NCBI GenBank assembly: GCA_934446355.1
Contig: CAKSEC010000013.1
Location: forward strand, 1 to 64,000
Direction: 5' to 3'
Length of the DNA stretch: 64,000 nucleotides
DNA from: an uncultured Oscillospiraceae bacterium
Lineage (GTDB): Bacteria > Bacillota > Clostridia > Oscillospirales > Ruminococcaceae
In this document: positions 40,460 to 49,154 of the stretch, one piece after another
Layout of the letters: each line of letters begins with the position of its first letter
Position numbering within the stretch: the first letter of the stretch is position 1
Program-made: the position numbers and the translations under genes
The notes under the pieces: generated by a model
Database searches by the model: none
Told to the model about the DNA's origin: nothing
Seen by the model: the letters and a program-made list of their open reading frames with translations, nothing else

Positions 40460-41860
40460 ATGAGCATTCTGAATTTTACCGGCGTTACCAAGGAAAACCG
40501 CAGCGAATTTCACCGCCTGATGCAGCGGTATGCAAAGGAACTCGACGAGCACCAGAACCGCACTACCGACCCCGAAATTCTGAGGAAATGGACGGACAGG
40601 ATAATTGAAAAGCAGCTTGAACCGGCAGCGTTTCTTAGATTATGCTATGCACGCTCGTCTGTGGTCGGATTCCTTTTCGGGAAAATCGACAGACCAGAAG
40701 ATAAAGGCTTCAGGAAAATCGGCTTCGGTTATGTAACGGAATTTTTCGTACTGCCCGAATATCGGCGCAAAGGTTACGGCAAGGAAATGTTCCTGCATTT
40801 GCAGGCTATGTTCAGGAATGGCGGTGCAAAGAGAATGTACCTCACCGCCGATCCGGTGACCGGAAAACCGTTCTGGGAAGCTGTGGGCTTCGTCAGAACC
40901 GGCGAAATATCTTCCGAAAACGGTCAGGGAATGTACGAAAAGGCGATTCCGGACGAAGCGATTTCCTTTTCGGTGAGAGAATTTATCGACATAGAAACTG
41001 CCCGAAAAATAGCGCAGGCGCAATGGAACGCCCCCGAACAGTACGACGATATCGTACATTTTACATTCAGCGGAAAGACAGAAACAGACTGCTTCAATGT
41101 CATCGCACAGAACGAGGCTGGCGATGTGGTGGGAAGATTATTCTGCCTGCAAAACAGCGAGGACAAAAGCCTGTGGTATTACGGCGACCTGTTCGTTGTT
41201 CCCGAATACCGCCGCAGGCATATTGCAATGAAAATGCTGGAGTTTACCGAGCACGTCCTGTGCGATAAATGGTGCGGTACGCTAAGGTGCTATGTAGAAC
41301 CTGAGAATGCAGTATCGCTTGATTTGCAGGCAAAGGCAGGATTTACCGAACGTCCGTATCAGGGCTTTAACAAACTGATTAATGATGGGCAATTGATGTT
41401 TGAAAAGGAACTGCCCACTTTTAATGTTACCGAAGCCTGCGGCAAAACCGCTGCGCAATACATAGCTGCGATTTTCGGAAGCAATGCGGAAGTGCTTCAA
41501 AACGGAAGGATTCCGTACAGAGAATGGTGCAGTTTGCTTTCTGCGAACGACACGGACGAGAAGCACTTTCTTATCTGCAAGGGCGCTGTTCCGTGTGCAT
41601 ACCTGAAAGTAAACGGTCTGGAAAGCGGGAACGGCACAGGCCGGATATCGGTGCTAGCGGTAGAGCCTGCATTTCAGCGGAAGGGAGCGGGCGGGTATGC
41701 CGTGCGATATGCTGAAACTTTTCTGCGGAATGCTGGAAAAACGTGCGTGAAGATACATACGACCGCAGATAATATTCCTGCTCAAAGACTGTATGAAAAG
41801 TGTGGATATATCCTCGAAGAAAGCAGTGATGATATACCCACCTACATCAAAACATTATAA
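40460..41860 (+). CDS. Triple GNAT-domain acetyltransferase
   Basis: 466 residues with three GNAT domains in tandem. Acetyl-CoA binding motif A occurs three times: VLPEYRRKGYGKEM (about residue 100), VVPEYRRRHIAMKM (about 250) and VEPAFQRKGAGGYAV (about 400). The last domain ends with the typical DNIPAQRLYEKCGY. It is cytoplasmic, with the start behind AAGGAG. The middle copy lacks the GxG part of the motif and may be inactive. Substrate unknown; control by a leader peptide and attenuator suggests a resistance or stress role. Confidence 0.88.
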   Translation: MSILNFTGVTKENRSEFHRLMQRYAKELDEHQNRTTDPEILRKWTDRIIEKQLEPAAFLRLCYARSSVVGFLFGKIDRPEDKGFRKIGFGYVTEFFVLPEYRRKGYGKEMFLHLQAMFRNGGAKRMYLTADPVTGKPFWEAVGFVRTGEISSENGQGMYEKAIPDEAISFSVREFIDIETARKIAQAQWNAPEQYDDIVHFTFSGKTETDCFNVIAQNEAGDVVGRLFCLQNSEDKSLWYYGDLFVVPEYRRRHIAMKMLEFTEHVLCDKWCGTLRCYVEPENAVSLDLQAKAGFTERPYQGFNKLINDGQLMFEKELPTFNVTEACGKTAAQYIAAIFGSNAEVLQNGRIPYREWCSLLSANDTDEKHFLICKGAVPCAYLKVNGLESGNGTGRISVLAVEPAFQRKGAGGYAVRYAETFLRNAGKTCVKIHTTADNIPAQRLYEKCGYILEESSDDIPTYIKTL

Positions 41861-41911
41861 CAGTATAGAGACAGTCACAGTAAGCAGAAGTTCGAGGGAA
41901 ATTATAAATGA

Positions 41912-41945
41912 GGACGCCCCCAAAAGGAGGCGTCCCGCTGTTTTT
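41912..41945. terminator. Bidirectional terminator between convergent genes
   Basis: GGACGCCCCC pairs with GGAGGCGTCC, followed by CGCTGTTTTT on the plus side. It serves the GNAT gene and the minus-strand zinc-ribbon gene. Confidence 0.75.
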
Positions 41946-41957
41946 GAAAAGCCGGAA

Positions 41958-44900
41958 TCACTGCTCAATGTCGCTTACATACATTATGTAGTCATTGGTC
42001 CTTACGGCGCCCTCGGCGTCAGTGAAATGCTGAGTGAGAATGTAGTTTCCAGAGTAACCCGGATCATAGATGAATATTGGATAACCCACGCTGTTGCATA
42101 TCATTATCTGATTGGAAGATACAATGACATATGCGTCCTTGGGCAGCTGCGCAGCCATTTCTTCCTTGGTGATATTCACCACAGAGTTTCTGTCAACATC
42201 ATACGCAGAGCAGTAATCAACATACCACTCGCCTGAAATAACGTCAAGTGCCTTGTCCATTATCGTAGCATTATCAGCCGAGGGTATCAGCGGATATGTG
42301 CCGGTCGCCCATGCTTCACCTGAGTAGTCGTTGAAGGTCACGCCCTGAGCGAAGCTCCACTTGTCGGTGCAGCCTATCTTGAAATCAAGCGATGTGACAG
42401 CACTATATATTTCGCCTTCTTCAACGGTCACGCCAAGAAGCTTGCCTTTTTCGATAACAAATATTATAGAAATATTGTCCACGTCAATGTCTGCTCTTAT
42501 CGCACTGAAAAGCTGATCCTTATAAGCGTCCAGTTCCTTTGTGAATATGCTGTCGAGCGGCTTGATGTTTTCATTGGCGTGTACAGTGCCGTCGCTGGAG
42601 ATCAGTATCTGATAATTTACAGAGTATTCGGGGTCTAAAGATGCGCCATGCGACTGCATGAACTTGTTGAAGTCCTCATAAGCCTTCTTTGCAGCCTCGT
42701 TGTATTTTTCAGCGAGGGCTGTCTTTTCGCTGACTCTCTGCTCTGTTTCGGAAGTTCCTATACTCATCGACTTATTCGAGCCGATAATAAAGCCGTCCTT
42801 GATCCCGACATAAGAGTAATAGTCGCTTCCGTCCAAGCTGTCAAACTCAAACATTCCGTCATAATAGTTAAAGTAGTTCGGCAGCTTTGAGGGCAGGTCT
42901 GACGGGTCGTCAGTGAGCACCGTGCATACGCCGGTAATACTGCCGTTTGTTATGCACAGCTCTGCATATACATTCTGACACGCATTCGAGCTGAAAACGT
43001 TCTGCAGATCCATATCAAGGTCGCCGGAATCAATGACAGTCAGCTTGCCTTCATTATCGAACCACAGCTTCAGCGTGAATGTCTTTCCTTCGATCAGGGC
43101 ATAAGTGTCATAAATATCGTTATACACGAATCCGGTAAAGATGTCGCTTGCCATTGAATTAGCATAGTAAGCGGAGTTTTCAGGGTCGTAACTGCTGTAA
43201 TGCGCATAGAATTCCTTGTTCTTTTCAAGGGATTCAATTTCTCCGTCTATTCTGTCTGCGCTATAGCCGAATGTGTCCAGCATAGCTGCGATACTAGCGT
43301 TTTCCGCTGATTTGTTCTTGAAATAGTTCAGTGCGGAAAGCTGCATTTCAAGCGCTTCAGTGCCGGTGATATCGCTCAGGCTGTAAACGTTCGTTACGTC
43401 TGCCGGCGCTGCTGCGATATCTCCCGAAACGGGCTTTGTAAGTACGGAGAACGAAGCCGTACCCATCTTGTAAACGTCTGCGCCGAAGGTGGTCTTTATT
43501 CCGTCGCCGTCCCTTACAGACTCAATGCTGATTTTGGACTTGGAAAGAATCGAATACAGGTCGTACTGAGTATCGCCTATCTCGAAAGTCATGCTGGAAA
43601 GGTCGTCCTTCATTGACTTGACGTTCAGGCTTATATCATACTTGCCCATGAGCACGTCAGAACCGAGGAACTGCGCCGTGGCAATGTTAGAATACTCGAC
43701 CTTCAAGCCGACCGGCTTTCCGCTGCCCGAATTATTCACACTTATCTCAAATATGCCGGAAGCGTTGTCAATCTTGGTGGAAACGAGCTCAACTATCTTT
43801 GTTCCGTTTTCGGTAAGGGATACTGCAGTGTTGCCGCCTGCGGTCAGGCTGCTGAATGTTACGCTCTGATATTCACCGTAGTTTCTGTAGGACATTGTCG
43901 CTTCAAAGCCACAGGGGGTATTATCGGAAGTTACATAGCTGTCGATTGTGAGGTTCATATCAAGAGAATCGTCGTCAATGCTGTTCTCGATATCAATTAT
44001 AATATCTTCAACTGCGTAATCGAAATAAGCCGGTTCATAACCGAAGCCATTAACGATCTCTACAACATAGCTGTCCTCTTTTATAATGTTGAGTACGTCA
44101 ATAAGGAAATTGCAGATATCCTTCTGACCAAGGGTCACGGAAACGCACGTACCCTTGAAAGTCTTTTCGTGCTCGGAATCGCCGACTGTAAATTCTGCGC
44201 TTTCATAGGTAAACTCAGCGTTCTTATACGCCTTTTCCCAAGCCTGCTGTATCTTGTCATACACTGCGGAAAGCTTGGTCTGGTCGATCTCGAACGGCTC
44301 GGCTGTTTCTTCCTCACTAGCCGAAACATCAGACTGTATGAGTATCGGCTTGTCGAGAATGCCCGGAACGCTCGCATAGGCATTGCCGTTCTCGTCTATG
44401 TACACGTTTGCGGTGACAAAGTCTGTGCCGTTGGTCTTTGCTGAAAGAGCAAACTGGGTCGAGTCGCCGGATTTTGCGCTTACATTCACACTGGACGAGT
44501 TCACCATAGACAGAATGCTGTCCAAAAATTCCTTGTTATCGCCGAGCGCATTGGAAAGGGTATTGTCAAGCTGAATGTTCGCCGACAGGTCAGCGCTCAT
44601 TCCCTGTCCGCCGGTCACCTTTCCAAGTTCGGAAGCCGCCAGAACGATGTTCTCTCCGGAAACGCCCGAACCGTACATGATAGTGGACAAAGCGTCCTGC
44701 ACAGATGAACCGGTATCAGGCGTAAACGACTTCATTAAATCAGCGGTTGAGTTGAGTGTCTTTGTGCTGTCGTTTGCAACAGCGGAAATGATCGGATCGT
44801 TATTCTTGACGTTATCGACATAATCCGTCACAAGCGAGATAGCGTAACGCTGCTCGCCCATGATAAGTCTCATCAGCGTCGGACGTCCGAAGAAATAGAA

Positions 44901-45284
44901 CAGCGCTCCGGCAATAGCGAGAAGCACGACCACAGCCGCAATTATTATCGGCACAATGTGTACTTTCTTCTTTTTTACAGCGGCTGCCGGCGCTGCTGCG
45001 GCAGGCTCAGGAATATAAGCGGGAGCAGGAGCAGGCGCAGGCTCGGCGGTCATTACCGGTGCTGCGGCAGGCTCTGCGGTGTAAACGGGTGCTGGCGCAG
45101 GAGCAGGCGCTGAAGCGGGTGCTGCGGGAGTAGGTACAGATGAAACAGGCGCAGCGGGAGTAGGTGCCGATTGAGCAGGGATCGGAGCAGCTGAAGCTGC
45201 CGGTTCCTGTTCGACCCTCGCCCCGCAGAAGCCGCAAAATAGTGCGCCCTCGTCAAGGGGGTTGTTACAATTTTTACAATTCAT
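41958..45284 (-). CDS. Large zinc-ribbon, membrane-anchored protein of unknown function
   Basis: 1108 residues. The N-terminus is a zinc ribbon (MNCKNCNNPLDEGALFCGFC), followed by an Ala/Pro/Glu-rich linker of about 85 residues, one membrane segment (VHIVPIIIAAVVVLLAIAGA), and about 960 extracellular residues. The outer part is rich in Ser, Asp and Asn with few Cys, and contains repeated patterns of strand-turn-strand such as SLTENGTKIVELVSTKIDNA. A cytoplasmic zinc ribbon plus single membrane pass and long ectodomain is common in Clostridia, where role is unknown. The linker repeats (APAPAPVYTAEPAA) come from slippage-prone DNA. AGAAAGGACAA precedes the start. Confidence 0.75.
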   Translation of the reverse strand: MNCKNCNNPLDEGALFCGFCGARVEQEPAASAAPIPAQSAPTPAAPVSSVPTPAAPASAPAPAPAPVYTAEPAAAPVMTAEPAPAPAPAYIPEPAAAAPAAAVKKKKVHIVPIIIAAVVVLLAIAGALFYFFGRPTLMRLIMGEQRYAISLVTDYVDNVKNNDPIISAVANDSTKTLNSTADLMKSFTPDTGSSVQDALSTIMYGSGVSGENIVLAASELGKVTGGQGMSADLSANIQLDNTLSNALGDNKEFLDSILSMVNSSSVNVSAKSGDSTQFALSAKTNGTDFVTANVYIDENGNAYASVPGILDKPILIQSDVSASEEETAEPFEIDQTKLSAVYDKIQQAWEKAYKNAEFTYESAEFTVGDSEHEKTFKGTCVSVTLGQKDICNFLIDVLNIIKEDSYVVEIVNGFGYEPAYFDYAVEDIIIDIENSIDDDSLDMNLTIDSYVTSDNTPCGFEATMSYRNYGEYQSVTFSSLTAGGNTAVSLTENGTKIVELVSTKIDNASGIFEISVNNSGSGKPVGLKVEYSNIATAQFLGSDVLMGKYDISLNVKSMKDDLSSMTFEIGDTQYDLYSILSKSKISIESVRDGDGIKTTFGADVYKMGTASFSVLTKPVSGDIAAAPADVTNVYSLSDITGTEALEMQLSALNYFKNKSAENASIAAMLDTFGYSADRIDGEIESLEKNKEFYAHYSSYDPENSAYYANSMASDIFTGFVYNDIYDTYALIEGKTFTLKLWFDNEGKLTVIDSGDLDMDLQNVFSSNACQNVYAELCITNGSITGVCTVLTDDPSDLPSKLPNYFNYYDGMFEFDSLDGSDYYSYVGIKDGFIIGSNKSMSIGTSETEQRVSEKTALAEKYNEAAKKAYEDFNKFMQSHGASLDPEYSVNYQILISSDGTVHANENIKPLDSIFTKELDAYKDQLFSAIRADIDVDNISIIFVIEKGKLLGVTVEEGEIYSAVTSLDFKIGCTDKWSFAQGVTFNDYSGEAWATGTYPLIPSADNATIMDKALDVISGEWYVDYCSAYDVDRNSVVNITKEEMAAQLPKDAYVIVSSNQIMICNSVGYPIFIYDPGYSGNYILTQHFTDAEGAVRTNDYIMYVSDIEQ

Positions 45285-45390
45285 TTCGTTGTCCTTTCTG
45301 ACAGAAATATGTCAAAAAATTAATTCAGCCTTGGTGCAGGTGAATCTCTGCTGTCGGTGCGTTACGGTATGTACACGCACATTGATTGAC

Positions 45391-45468
45391 GATATGCACG
45401 GAGTCCGCCCTCGGCGGACGTATGTGCAAGGCATTTTAATATATAATAAACGCCTTGCGTTTATTATA
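45391..45468. repeat. Dispersed palindromic repeat (REP-like), copy B
   Basis: Same 78-base architecture as copy A at 36445. The inner stem is GTCCGCC-CTC-GGCGGAC instead of GTTCGCC-AGA-GGCGAAC: the T-to-C change is matched by A-to-G on the other arm. The second stem changes only in its loop. Confidence 0.8.
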
Positions 45469-45548
45469 TCACAGGGTTATTTGTTTGTCAATAAATAATG
45501 ATGGATAACGATAAGGCTATGTTGTATCGTCAATACGTCTTCATATAG

Positions 45549-45583
45549 GAAAAACACCGCTCTGCAGTCAATGCAAAGCGGTG
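45549..45583 (-). terminator. Terminator of the two-component operon
   Basis: On the minus strand CACCGCT and AGCGGTGT pair and are followed by TTTTTCC. The rest of 45469-45633 shows no gene. Confidence 0.7.
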
Positions 45584-45633
45584 ATATCGGCATTATCAAA
45601 ACTGTAAACAAATTCACGCGAAAACCCACACTC

Positions 45634-46851
45634 CTATATCGTAACACGGAAAACAACCATCTCATTGCAGCTGCTAACATCAATTCGTCCGCCATGTGCG
45701 GCAGCGGCAGCTTTCGCAATAGAAAGCCCTATCCCTGTTCCGCCGATGTTCGATGAATGGGAACTGTCACCACGGTAAAACCGATCGAATACCCTTGATA
45801 CATCAGGCATTTTGTCCTTGTCGCAGGTGTTTGAAACGGTTATCTCAGCCTTTTTATCATGCCGCCGCAGGCTTAGTGAAACCGTGCCGCATTCATCAGA
45901 GTACTTGAATGCGTTGTCAAGAAGTATGGAGATCATTTGCTGGATAGCCGCCTGCTCTCCCACAAGCATTATGCCGCTTTCGATATTCTGGACAAATGTT
46001 TTGTTTTGAGCCTTCGCAAGGAGTTCAAAAGGCTCTGCGGTCTCCCATATTGCGTCACTGAGCGAAAATTCCGATTTTTCAGGAAAAGGGTTTTCCTCAT
46101 AAAGTCGGGAAAGCGTCACCAGATTTGTTATAAGCTTTGACATTCGGGTAACCTGCGTCTGAATGTTCTGCACCCATTCGTCGTTTTCATATTCCATAGC
46201 CAGCACGTCCGCACTGGTGGAGATAGAGGTCAGCGGAGTTTTAAGTTCGTGTCCGGCGTTCGTTATAAACTGCTTCTGTGATTCAGCGTTTCGCATATAC
46301 GGAAGAATCGCCCGATAGGAAAACAGAAGGACAAGCAGGAACACTACCGCCAGACAGCCTGTCGCAATTATGGCTGTAATTATCACCAGCGAACTTATCG
46401 TTTCAAGCTCACGTTCGGAATTAAGAAAAATTATCAGCGTACCTTCATCCGAATATTGCGCAATATATCGGTATCCATTCTGGAATCCATGCTCTTTTTT
46501 TCGCTTAAGTACCGTATCCGCAAAGTCGATCGCATCATTCTCCGACACAGACGCAATGAAGTCATGATTGACGTCCGTCACTTCCCCGCTGCTATCAAAT
46601 CTGACCGAAAAGAACCTGACCATATATCTCACCTCAGGCGAGAATCTGTCCGGCTTGCCGACCGGCGGCGGTCCCCCGTGAAAATCATCTTTGCCGTTTT
46701 CCTCCGTAAGAAGGCGTTCCAGCATATCGTCCAGTCCCCCTGTGACCGCATGATAATTCCACAGATTCACAAGGCAGAGCAGAAGAAGCACCACGGAGGA
46801 TATAGCCGCCATTGCAGCACCGATAAAACGCCAGCGCATCTTCTTCAGCAT
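45634..46851 (-). CDS. Sensor histidine kinase
   Basis: 405 residues: two membrane segments (AAMAAISSVVLLLLCLVNLW and VIITAIIATGCLAVVFLLVL) enclosing an extracellular sensor of about 125 residues, then the H-box NAGHELKTPLTSISTS, N-box QMISILLDNAFKYSDE, and G-boxes VFDRFYRGDSSHSSNIGGTG. The sensor has a proline-rich GGPPPVGKPD loop. It overlaps the response-regulator gene by 7 bases. The pair is divergent from the VTC-DUF4956-CotH operon and likely regulates it. The signal is unknown. Confidence 0.92.
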   Translation of the reverse strand: MLKKMRWRFIGAAMAAISSVVLLLLCLVNLWNYHAVTGGLDDMLERLLTEENGKDDFHGGPPPVGKPDRFSPEVRYMVRFFSVRFDSSGEVTDVNHDFIASVSENDAIDFADTVLKRKKEHGFQNGYRYIAQYSDEGTLIIFLNSERELETISSLVIITAIIATGCLAVVFLLVLLFSYRAILPYMRNAESQKQFITNAGHELKTPLTSISTSADVLAMEYENDEWVQNIQTQVTRMSKLITNLVTLSRLYEENPFPEKSEFSLSDAIWETAEPFELLAKAQNKTFVQNIESGIMLVGEQAAIQQMISILLDNAFKYSDECGTVSLSLRRHDKKAEITVSNTCDKDKMPDVSRVFDRFYRGDSSHSSNIGGTGIGLSIAKAAAAAHGGRIDVSSCNEMVVFRVTI

Positions 46852-47522
46852 CTCATTTCCTCCAGTGTGTACCCTGCCCCGCGTATCGTTGTTATCTCGA
46901 TATTTGCCGACAATTCCCTGAGTTTACGTCTGAGGAAACCGATATATGTCCAGACGACGTCCGTTTCTGCCGCTGAGTCCGTTCCCCAGATACGGTCCAT
47001 CAGGTGTTCTGTCGAGAATATCTGACCGGGGTGACGGATAAACAATTCCATAAGCTGAAATTCCTTATTGTTGAGCCTTGTTTCGCCACGGTCAGTCACT
47101 ATCACAAAACGGCTGCAGTCAAGCGTAACATTTCCGTATTTTATCAGAGCGGGAGTATATACGTCGCTTCTGCGTGTGAGGGCACGTACACGGGCAAGAA
47201 ACTCGCTTGTGGCAAACGGCTTCGGCAAGTAATCATCTGCTCCTGCGTCAAGTCCCGTCACACGGTCCTCCACCTCGGCTTTGGCGGTCAGAAATAATGT
47301 CGGTGTGGCTATCCCAAGTTTACGAATTTTCCTCAGAAGCGTGATCCCGTCCATTCTGGGCATCATGATATCCAGAACAAGAACGTCATAAATCGAACCT
47401 GTGATAAATTCAAAAGCTTCCTGTCCGTCATGCACTATGTCTACTGTATATTTTTCCTTTTCAAGTATTATCTTAAGCGCTTTCGCAATACTGACCTCAT
47501 CTTCTGCTATCAGAACTCTCAT
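46845..47522 (-). CDS. OmpR-family response regulator
   Basis: 225 residues. ATG 47522 is chosen because AGGAGG lies eight bases ahead; two earlier in-frame starts are too close to or before it. Receiver domain with acidic pocket IAEDE, phospho-Asp51 in VLVLDIMMPRMDG and Lys in YLPKPFATSEF. The C-terminal winged helix is typical OmpR type (TRLNNKEFQLMELFIRHPGQ, YIGFLRRKLRELSANIEITT). TGAAAT direct repeats with an 11-base period, the usual OmpR-type site, lie upstream of its own gene and a similar pair lies before the divergent VTC gene. Confidence 0.93.
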   Translation of the reverse strand: MRVLIAEDEVSIAKALKIILEKEKYTVDIVHDGQEAFEFITGSIYDVLVLDIMMPRMDGITLLRKIRKLGIATPTLFLTAKAEVEDRVTGLDAGADDYLPKPFATSEFLARVRALTRRSDVYTPALIKYGNVTLDCSRFVIVTDRGETRLNNKEFQLMELFIRHPGQIFSTEHLMDRIWGTDSAAETDVVWTYIGFLRRKLRELSANIEITTIRGAGYTLEEMRC

Positions 47523-47562
47523 CTGCATTCCTCCTGTCTGTTCATATTCTAACACATGATAT

Positions 47563-47579
47563 TGAAATGTATCTGAAAT
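47563..47579. promoter_or_regulatory. Candidate response-regulator box upstream of its own gene
   Basis: TGAAAT at 47563-47568 and again at 47574-47579: direct repeats on one face of the helix (11-base period), as bound by OmpR/PhoB-type dimers. Confidence 0.45.
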
Positions 47580-47664
47580 CGAATATATCTACGCGTTTAT
47601 TGTACCACATTTTCTGTGCGGTGGGAATGGCTGTTCCGATATTTCAGAAAAAATACACAAATCT

Positions 47665-47698
47665 TTTCAGGTTCATTTCGGGATAGGTATGTAAAATC
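47665..47698 (+). promoter_or_regulatory. Candidate activated promoter of the VTC-DUF4956-CotH operon
   Basis: TTTCAGG (47665-47671) and TTTCGGG (47676-47682) form an 11-base-period direct repeat in place of a -35 box, followed by an extended -10 (TATGTAAAAT). This is how PhoB-type activators bind. Prediction by pattern only. Confidence 0.45.
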
Positions 47699-47746
47699 TA
47701 TGTTAAGCCATTCGAAGATTTACGGCGGCAGAAAGGAGCGGTATGA

Positions 47747-48439
47747 ATGGACCCAACCCCGAATTATCGGCATGAACTGAAATACCAGATCAGCAAAGCC
47801 GACAGCTATGCGCTTAAACAGCGGCTGAGAAGAGTAATGAAGCACGACCCGCACGCAAGGCAGGACGGGCTGTATGTGATACGCAGCGTGTACTTTGACA
47901 ATTTCCGTGACAAGGCACTGCGTGAAAAAATCAACGGTATTCAGCGCCGTGAAAAGTTCCGCATTCGCTACTACAACGACGACCTGTCATTCATCACGCT
48001 TGAGAAAAAAATCAAGCACAACGACCTTTGCATGAAAATCGACGCACAGATCACATATGAGGAATACAGAAAGATCCTTCTTGAACCGGGCGGCTGGATG
48101 CTGAGCCACAAAGATCCGCTTATACGTGAACTGTACTGCAAAATGAAAACGCAGCAGCTAAAGCCCCGTGTTCTTGTGTCATACGTGCGTGAGCCGCTCG
48201 TATATCCTGCCGGAAACGTCCGTGTGACCTTCGATTCGCAGATCAGAACAAGTCTGTTCGACACCTCTTTCGCCGACGGCTTCCGTGGGGATATTAGTGC
48301 AACTGATACTCCGGACACAACGATTCTTGAGGTCAAATATGATTCGTTCCTGCCGGATATCATCAGAGATCTTCTGCAATCTGAGGAATTAAGACAGCAG
48401 GCATTTTCAAAATACGGCGTATGCCGCCGCTTCGGGTAA
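47747..48439 (+). CDS. VTC-domain protein (polyphosphate polymerase type)
   Basis: 230 residues. The VTC tunnel-fold catalytic domain is nearly the whole protein: N-terminal NYRHELKYQIS, VIRSVYFDN, RREKFRIRYYNDD, FITLEKKIKHN, VRVTFDSQIRTS and ILEVKYDSF supply the basic and acidic residues that bind nucleotide, metal and polyphosphate in yeast Vtc4. Bacterial versions are regularly followed by DUF4956 and CotH genes, as here. AGGAGCGG precedes the start. Polyphosphate synthesis is inferred from the family. Confidence 0.9.
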   Translation: MDPTPNYRHELKYQISKADSYALKQRLRRVMKHDPHARQDGLYVIRSVYFDNFRDKALREKINGIQRREKFRIRYYNDDLSFITLEKKIKHNDLCMKIDAQITYEEYRKILLEPGGWMLSHKDPLIRELYCKMKTQQLKPRVLVSYVREPLVYPAGNVRVTFDSQIRTSLFDTSFADGFRGDISATDTPDTTILEVKYDSFLPDIIRDLLQSEELRQQAFSKYGVCRRFG

Positions 48440-48467
48440 TAAATATCTATAATTAAGGAGTAAAACA

Positions 48468-49139
48468 ATGAGTTTCAACGACATTTTCAAATCCAGCTTT
48501 CTGGAGAACGTTTCGGAGTTTTCGATACTCGACACACTTATCGGTCTTGCCTTTGCGCTTGCAATAGGTCTGTTCATCTTCATCATCTATAAGAAAACGC
48601 TGACCGGAGTGACGTATTCAAGCGGATTCGCACTGACGCTTATCGGGCTGTCCCTCGTCACGACTTTGGTCATTATGGCGGTAACCTCAAACGTTGTGCT
48701 TTCGCTCGGCATGGTAGGTGCGCTGTCAATTGTCCGCTTCCGTACTGCAATAAAAGAACCAGTGGAGATAGTGTTCCTGTTCTGGTCGCTGGCGGTAGGT
48801 ATAGTTATCGGCGCAGGTATGATCCCGCTCGCCGTTATAGGTTCGGCAATTATCGGCGTAATACTTCTGATTTTCGCTAACCGCAAAATACACAACAACC
48901 CCTATATCCTCGTGGTGAACCTCGCTGACGAAAAAGCCGAAACCGCTGTATTCGATATTCTCGGAAAAAACACCGAGCACTTTATCGTAAAATCAAAAAC
49001 CGTAAACGCAGGCGGTATAGAGCTTACGACAGAGCTTCGCACAAAGAATGCGACCGTTTCTTTCGTAAACCTTATCTCTCAGCTTCCCGGCGTGGTAAAT
49101 GCGACGCTCGTCAGCTATAACGGCGAATATATGTCATAA
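48468..49139 (+). CDS. DUF4956 membrane protein
   Basis: 223 residues: after a short cytoplasmic start (MSFNDIFKSSFLENVSEFSI) come three or four membrane segments (LIGLAFALAIGLFIFIIYKK, LTLIGLSLVTTLVIMAVTSN, IVFLFWSLAVGIVIGAGMIP) with the conserved VGALSIVRFRTAIKEPVEIV between them, then a cytoplasmic alpha/beta domain. It is 28 bases after the VTC gene and 15 before CotH. Its role is unknown; the fixed gene order suggests a membrane channel or scaffold for the VTC enzyme. Confidence 0.92.
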   Translation: MSFNDIFKSSFLENVSEFSILDTLIGLAFALAIGLFIFIIYKKTLTGVTYSSGFALTLIGLSLVTTLVIMAVTSNVVLSLGMVGALSIVRFRTAIKEPVEIVFLFWSLAVGIVIGAGMIPLAVIGSAIIGVILLIFANRKIHNNPYILVVNLADEKAETAVFDILGKNTEHFIVKSKTVNAGGIELTTELRTKNATVSFVNLISQLPGVVNATLVSYNGEYMS

Positions 49140-49154
49140 GCGGAGGAGGAAAGC

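Noticed and set aside
45000..45200. CRISPR-like or tandem repeat array
   Set aside because: The short repeats encode the Ala/Pro/Glu linker of the zinc-ribbon protein; there are no spacers and no cas genes.
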